Source: Candidatus Gastranaerophilales bacterium (GTDB lineage Bacteria > Cyanobacteriota > Vampirovibrionia > Gastranaerophilales > Gastranaerophilaceae). Taken from it: a stretch of 64,000 nt of DNA. The notes beneath the pieces were generated by a model, which was not told where the DNA came from, did no database searches, and saw only the letters and a list, made by a program, of their open reading frames with translations. This document shows positions 60,871-64,000 of this stretch, one piece after another (the stretch's first letter is position 1; each line of letters opens with the position of its first letter). Position numbers and translations under genes: made by a program. The stretch is from NCBI GenBank assembly GCA_944325545.1, contig CALVAM010000008.1, forward strand, positions 1 to 64,000, written 5' to 3'.

Positions 60871-61739
60871 TAACTTACTCCGTAATTATTCAACGTACTG
60901 TCAAGAATATTTTTAAATTCTTCTCTATATTGTTTTGGGGTTAAAATTTCACATAAATCATCATATCTAAACAATCTTGAAAATAAAATTTCTTTTACTT
61001 CACCACTATTGGAAATAATTATATCACCATTTTCAAGTTTTTGTAAAATTTTTTCATTTTCTCTCAGTGAATATCGTTTTGCTAAACCATTTTTCATTTT
61101 ATAAGTAACTGTAATATTTGACATTTTAGGGAAAAATTTTTCAGTTAATACGCTTAACCCAGCTACTCTTTCACTGTTTATTAATTTATCTTTGTTTTTA
61201 TATATAACATTAAAAAATATTTTGTTTTCGTTTTCAACTATTTTTATTGGTGAACAGATGTATTCTGCACCATTTTTATATAAGAATTTAACTTTTCTAT
61301 GTTCGCAAACTGCATTTTCAAAAATTTCCAGAGTCATTTTATAAGTATTTTTATCAACTTTTATGATTTTTTTATTGGAATACTTATTAAGTTTATTTAT
61401 CAAATTATCGAAAATCTGACAATATTTTTTAAGCATATTTTGTTTAACAACTTGTTGCAATTTTTCTAATAAATCAATATCATTTGAATTTAAGTCTAAA
61501 CCAAAAGGCATACTGGCTACAAAATATTTATTCTGAATCTTTGGAATTTCAATTCCACAATATCTGCAAGTATTAATATATTTACTAACAACACTATTAT
61601 TAAAAATTGCATCTTTTTCATTTATATTTAATCTGTCAACAAGTTCATTCATTGTAAAATTTCCTTGTAAAAGAATTTGCAATGTTTTAATAACTTGCAT
61701 AGAAGAAATATTAATTTTTGAAGACAATTTATTCTTCAT
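60870..61739 (-). CDS. WYL-domain regulator (second of a tandem pair)
   Basis: A 289-residue protein. The N-terminal ~80 residues fit a winged helix (MQVIKTLQILLQGNFTMNEL). The middle/C-terminal part fits a WYL domain (EHRKVKFLYKNGAEYICSPI; KIFFNVIYKNKDKLINSERV; ILTPKQYREEFKNIL), a ligand-sensing module found in transcription factors. It is weakly similar to the next gene. The pair's overlap (11 bases) recalls the PafB-PafC pair of DNA-damage regulators. DNA target unknown. Confidence 0.7.
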   Translation of the reverse strand: MKNKLSSKINISSMQVIKTLQILLQGNFTMNELVDRLNINEKDAIFNNSVVSKYINTCRYCGIEIPKIQNKYFVASMPFGLDLNSNDIDLLEKLQQVVKQNMLKKYCQIFDNLINKLNKYSNKKIIKVDKNTYKMTLEIFENAVCEHRKVKFLYKNGAEYICSPIKIVENENKIFFNVIYKNKDKLINSERVAGLSVLTEKFFPKMSNITVTYKMKNGLAKRYSLRENEKILQKLENGDIIISNSGEVKEILFSRLFRYDDLCEILTPKQYREEFKNILDSTLNNYGVS

Positions 61740-62658
61740 ATATTTTCCTCATATTTTTTAACTTTTGTATAATTTTATTTCTAAAATCTAACGGTTCTAA
61801 GACTGTACAATTCATGCCAAAAGACAAAACTCTCTGCATTGCAACAAAATCATTATGATATTCTGCCTCTACGATATATCCGTTTTCATTAGATTCAATA
61901 ATTTTTTCTTCTTCATTTAGATCTAAAATTCCAAAACTTTTAAGGTGAAATTTTATTTTAATAATTTTAAATTGATTATCTCCACTGCCTATAATTCTTG
62001 AGATTATTTGCTTTATACGTTTTACATTTAATATGATTGAATCTTTTCTATCAAAATCATAACAATATAAATAAAGCTTATCATTTTTGAAAACTAATTT
62101 TTGAGTAATAATTTTTTTATATGATTCAACATTGTCAGTAGGTTTCTGATACACAATATTAAGAATATTTTTTTGTTTGCAATCGTTTAATAAGGTATTA
62201 ATTAAATCTATAGAAAATTCTTTAGTAAATGATATTCCATAGAGTTGTTCTTTAATATCATTATCCATAACATATTCAGCAATTTTTTTAAATAGATTAT
62301 CAAATTCTAATAAAGTTTTAATATCTCCTTTTTCTTTAATGAATTTATAAGCTTTTTTTAAAACTAAGATATCATTTTTATCAATTTTTAAACCAAACGG
62401 ATGTTTTGTTAAAACATATTTGAATCCGGTTTTTGCTGTAGCTTTTGAGATTTCGCACCCCATTGTTCTAAGAGTATTCAAATCAATTCTAATAATATCA
62501 TTCGAATGATTTTCTTCCATAATATTATATAGGATAAATACTTCTCTAATTTCTTCAAGAGTTCTTGGAGCTTGTATTAACAAACCTACTAGTAGCAAAG
62601 CTCTCATGCCGGTTAAAGATACTTGATTTAGTTCATTTTTTTGAGCTATTTTTAACAC
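61729..62658 (-). CDS. WYL-domain regulator (first of a tandem pair)
   Basis: A 309-residue protein with an N-terminal winged-helix-like part (VSLTGMRALLLVGLLIQAPR) and a C-terminal WYL-type domain: NIVYQKPTDNVESYKKIITQ, NDKLYLYCYDFDRKDSIIL, then VLSFGMNCTVLEPLDFRNKI, a standard WYL/WCX ending. It probably forms a complex with the downstream paralogue. In the same operon as engB (18-base gap) and coaX. Confidence 0.75.
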   Translation of the reverse strand: MLKIAQKNELNQVSLTGMRALLLVGLLIQAPRTLEEIREVFILYNIMEENHSNDIIRIDLNTLRTMGCEISKATAKTGFKYVLTKHPFGLKIDKNDILVLKKAYKFIKEKGDIKTLLEFDNLFKKIAEYVMDNDIKEQLYGISFTKEFSIDLINTLLNDCKQKNILNIVYQKPTDNVESYKKIITQKLVFKNDKLYLYCYDFDRKDSIILNVKRIKQIISRIIGSGDNQFKIIKIKFHLKSFGILDLNEEEKIIESNENGYIVEAEYHNDFVAMQRVLSFGMNCTVLEPLDFRNKIIQKLKNMRKIYEE

Positions 62659-62676
62659 AGAAACTCCTTATAAAAA

Positions 62677-63249
62677 TTAATTACAAAGATTTATTAAGTA
62701 TTCAATAGTTTTTTCACAATATCTTCTATCATTGGAAGAAAATGGTAAAACTTCTCCGCCAAATTCTTTTTTTATTTTTGAAATAACACTTAAATGTTTA
62801 CTATTTGGAATATAATCAATTTTAGTAACAATTGTAAAAATAGGTAAATTATAATTTTCTACCCATTCTCTCATTTGAAAATCATTTTTTTGAATATCGT
62901 GTCTTGCATCAATAAATTGGATTAATGATTTAATTTGTTTTCGTTTAAGTAAATATTCTTCCAAATATTTTTGCCATTTTTCTTGAGCTTCTCTGGAAAC
63001 CTTTGCATAACCATATCCTGGAAGATCTGCAATCATGAATATATCTGAAAATTGAAAAAAATTTATTAATCTTGTTTTTCCTGGAGTATTTGAAGTTTTT
63101 GCCAGTTTTTTATTATTACAAAGAGCATTTATAAAAGAAGATTTTCCGACATTAGATCGACCTAATAGCGGGAATTCCGGAAATTGAAAATCCGGACATT
63201 GAGATAGCTTTTCTGCACTGGTTATAAAATTTGCATTAAGCTGTTTCAT
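62677..63249 (-). CDS. engB: GTP-binding protein EngB (YsxC/YihA)
   Basis: A 190-residue essential-type GTPase in large ribosomal subunit assembly. G1 GRSNVGKSSFINALC; G2/switch NTPGKTRLINFFQF; G3 ADLPGYGYAKVS; G4 TKIDYI. Normal length. It overlaps the short gene before it by 14 bases and is followed by the WYL pair. Confidence 0.96.
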   Translation of the reverse strand: MKQLNANFITSAEKLSQCPDFQFPEFPLLGRSNVGKSSFINALCNNKKLAKTSNTPGKTRLINFFQFSDIFMIADLPGYGYAKVSREAQEKWQKYLEEYLLKRKQIKSLIQFIDARHDIQKNDFQMREWVENYNLPIFTIVTKIDYIPNSKHLSVISKIKKEFGGEVLPFSSNDRRYCEKTIEYLINLCN

Positions 63250-63496
63250 GTTCTTTTCCCTTTTGTTCGTGTTCCTGTTTTAATTTGTTACGATGATTTA
63301 CCAATGATAACAATTTATATAATTTTTCATTATTTACAACAGTTATTTGAGCTTTATTCTTCAATAAACTGACATCAACGGATGGTTTATTTTCAAATAT
63401 ATTTTCGGTTTGTACGCTGACAATTTGAATAAAATTATCCCTTAATATACTAAGGGGTTCTTTTAAAAATGTTTCAAATGTCTTAAATATATTCAT
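63236..63496 (-). CDS. Short protein upstream of engB
   Basis: An 86-residue protein with a central SVDVSLLKNKAQITVVNNEK and a very charged end (NKLKQEHEQKGKEHETA). No family recognised. The start lies at the beginning of a minus-strand operon with engB, overlapping engB by 14 bases. It may be a small accessory factor, or a mis-called frame, though its operon position supports reality. Confidence 0.45.
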   Translation of the reverse strand: MNIFKTFETFLKEPLSILRDNFIQIVSVQTENIFENKPSVDVSLLKNKAQITVVNNEKLYKLLSLVNHRNKLKQEHEQKGKEHETA

Positions 63497-63561
63497 CTTT
63501 TTTACTTCAAACTTTTCTACAAGTATTGTATAATAGATTAAAAGAAAAGTAAACGTAAGTT

Positions 63562-64000
63562 ATGGATAGTAAAGAAAAAGAATACATAGAAAATTTTAAA
63601 AATTATTTAAGTATAGAAAAAAATTTTTCGGAACATACATTAACTGCTTACTGTTCTGATATTGTAAGTTATATTTTATGGTTAAATAATATCAGTTGTA
63701 CAGAAGTTGATTTTAATAAATTGAGAGAATATTTGCATTTTATACAACGATTTGATTATAAAAAAACAACAATAGCAAGAAAAATAGCTTCGATTCGTAC
63801 TTTTTATAAATTTTTATTAAGAGAACGTTATATTGATTCAAACCCGGCCATTTCGCTTTCTGCTCCCAAACGACCGAAATCGTTGCCAAAATTTTTAACT
63901 CCGGAAGAAGTTGAACAAATCTTAAATAATGTCAAAATTGATACTCCCGCAGGTTTTAGAAACAGAGTAATTTTAGAACTACTTTGGGCTACGGGAATGA
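63562..64000 (+). CDS. Tyrosine recombinase (XerC/XerD-like), truncated by window end
   Basis: An open frame starting ATG at 63562 and running off the window (146 codons). Residues about 5-90 are the SAM-like N-terminal DNA-binding domain: YIENFKNYLSIEKNFSEHTL, then TAYCSDI; RKIASIRTFYKFLLRERYID; NPAISLSAPKRPKSLPKFLT. This matches XerC/XerD-type site-specific recombinases that resolve chromosome dimers, rather than phage integrases. The catalytic Arg/His/Tyr part lies beyond the window, so XerC versus XerD cannot be told apart. Divergent from the engB operon. Confidence 0.88.
   Translation, partial: MDSKEKEYIENFKNYLSIEKNFSEHTLTAYCSDIVSYILWLNNISCTEVDFNKLREYLHFIQRFDYKKTTIARKIASIRTFYKFLLRERYIDSNPAISLSAPKRPKSLPKFLTPEEVEQILNNVKIDTPAGFRNRVILELLWATGM

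Noticed and set aside
63562..64000. Integrase of the ssrA island
   Set aside because: Sequence pattern is that of chromosomal XerC/XerD and it lies 50 kb from the island.

Overview
The window reads as a 64 kb chromosomal piece of a very AT-rich, diderm, fermentative bacterium. My best placement is the non-photosynthetic cyanobacterial relatives of animal guts (Vampirovibrionia / Gastranaerophilales). This is inference from several signs: a cell envelope with both an SLH-domain protein (24.1 kb) and outer-membrane porins (40.7 and 52.4 kb), a four-subunit 2-oxoacid:ferredoxin oxidoreductase, a rubredoxin-flavoprotein, a tmRNA tag (ANKVVSMADYRAQRLAA) resembling cyanobacterial tags, and many proteins with a short N-terminal 'SFK'-type motif. 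Most genes have a clear Shine-Dalgarno sequence.

Layout. 1-0.9 kb: non-coding nested repeats. 0.9-3.4 kb: membrane-anchored Hsp20-like protein, an active M16 peptidase and a truncated phosphatase-like gene. 3.4-13.0 kb: accessory island bracketed by about 115-bp imperfect direct repeats that end beside tmRNA 3'-end sequence. It holds a putative zinc metallopeptidase, three tandem two-gene cassettes (a degenerate M16-like protein plus a partner with an invariant acidic C-terminus) and a 520-residue coiled-coil protein. 13.0-13.9 kb: ssrA (tmRNA, minus strand) with partial copies of both its ends and GC-rich inserted elements. 13.9-17.8 kb: family 4 uracil-DNA glycosylase, flavin reductase-rubredoxin, a group of EF-hand/helical small proteins and an XRE regulator. 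18.1-22.1 kb: rpmI-rplT and the oxidoreductase operon. 22.1-36.9 kb: two GH77-like glucanotransferases, SLH protein, hisS, dapF, mnmE, a probable small RNA, murF, hpf, a glycosyltransferase, rdgB and 5-formyl-THF cyclo-ligase. 36.9-40.5 kb: a minus-strand cluster of unusual low-complexity or helical proteins, probably an envelope or secreted assembly. 40.7-50.8 kb: porin, CHAP hydrolase, smc-(ORF6N)-scpA-scpB and a matrixin-like protease with TPRs. 50.3-60.1 kb: Fe/Zn cluster protein, TPR proteins, second porin, FNT transporter, ndk-tgt, ACT protein, NarL-type regulator, accD-accA. 60.1-64 kb: coaX, two tandem WYL regulators, engB, and the start of a Xer recombinase.

The most unusual part is 3.4-13.0 kb. 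The cassettes share nearly identical outer ends (promoter plus first ~90 codons of gene 1; last ~95 codons of gene 2), while the middles are almost unrelated in sequence. This is a bookend pattern expected from recombination-driven diversification. Gene 1 keeps the M16 fold outline but lacks the zinc-binding HxxEH motif. An active M16 peptidase lies just upstream of the island. I cannot assign a function to the system.
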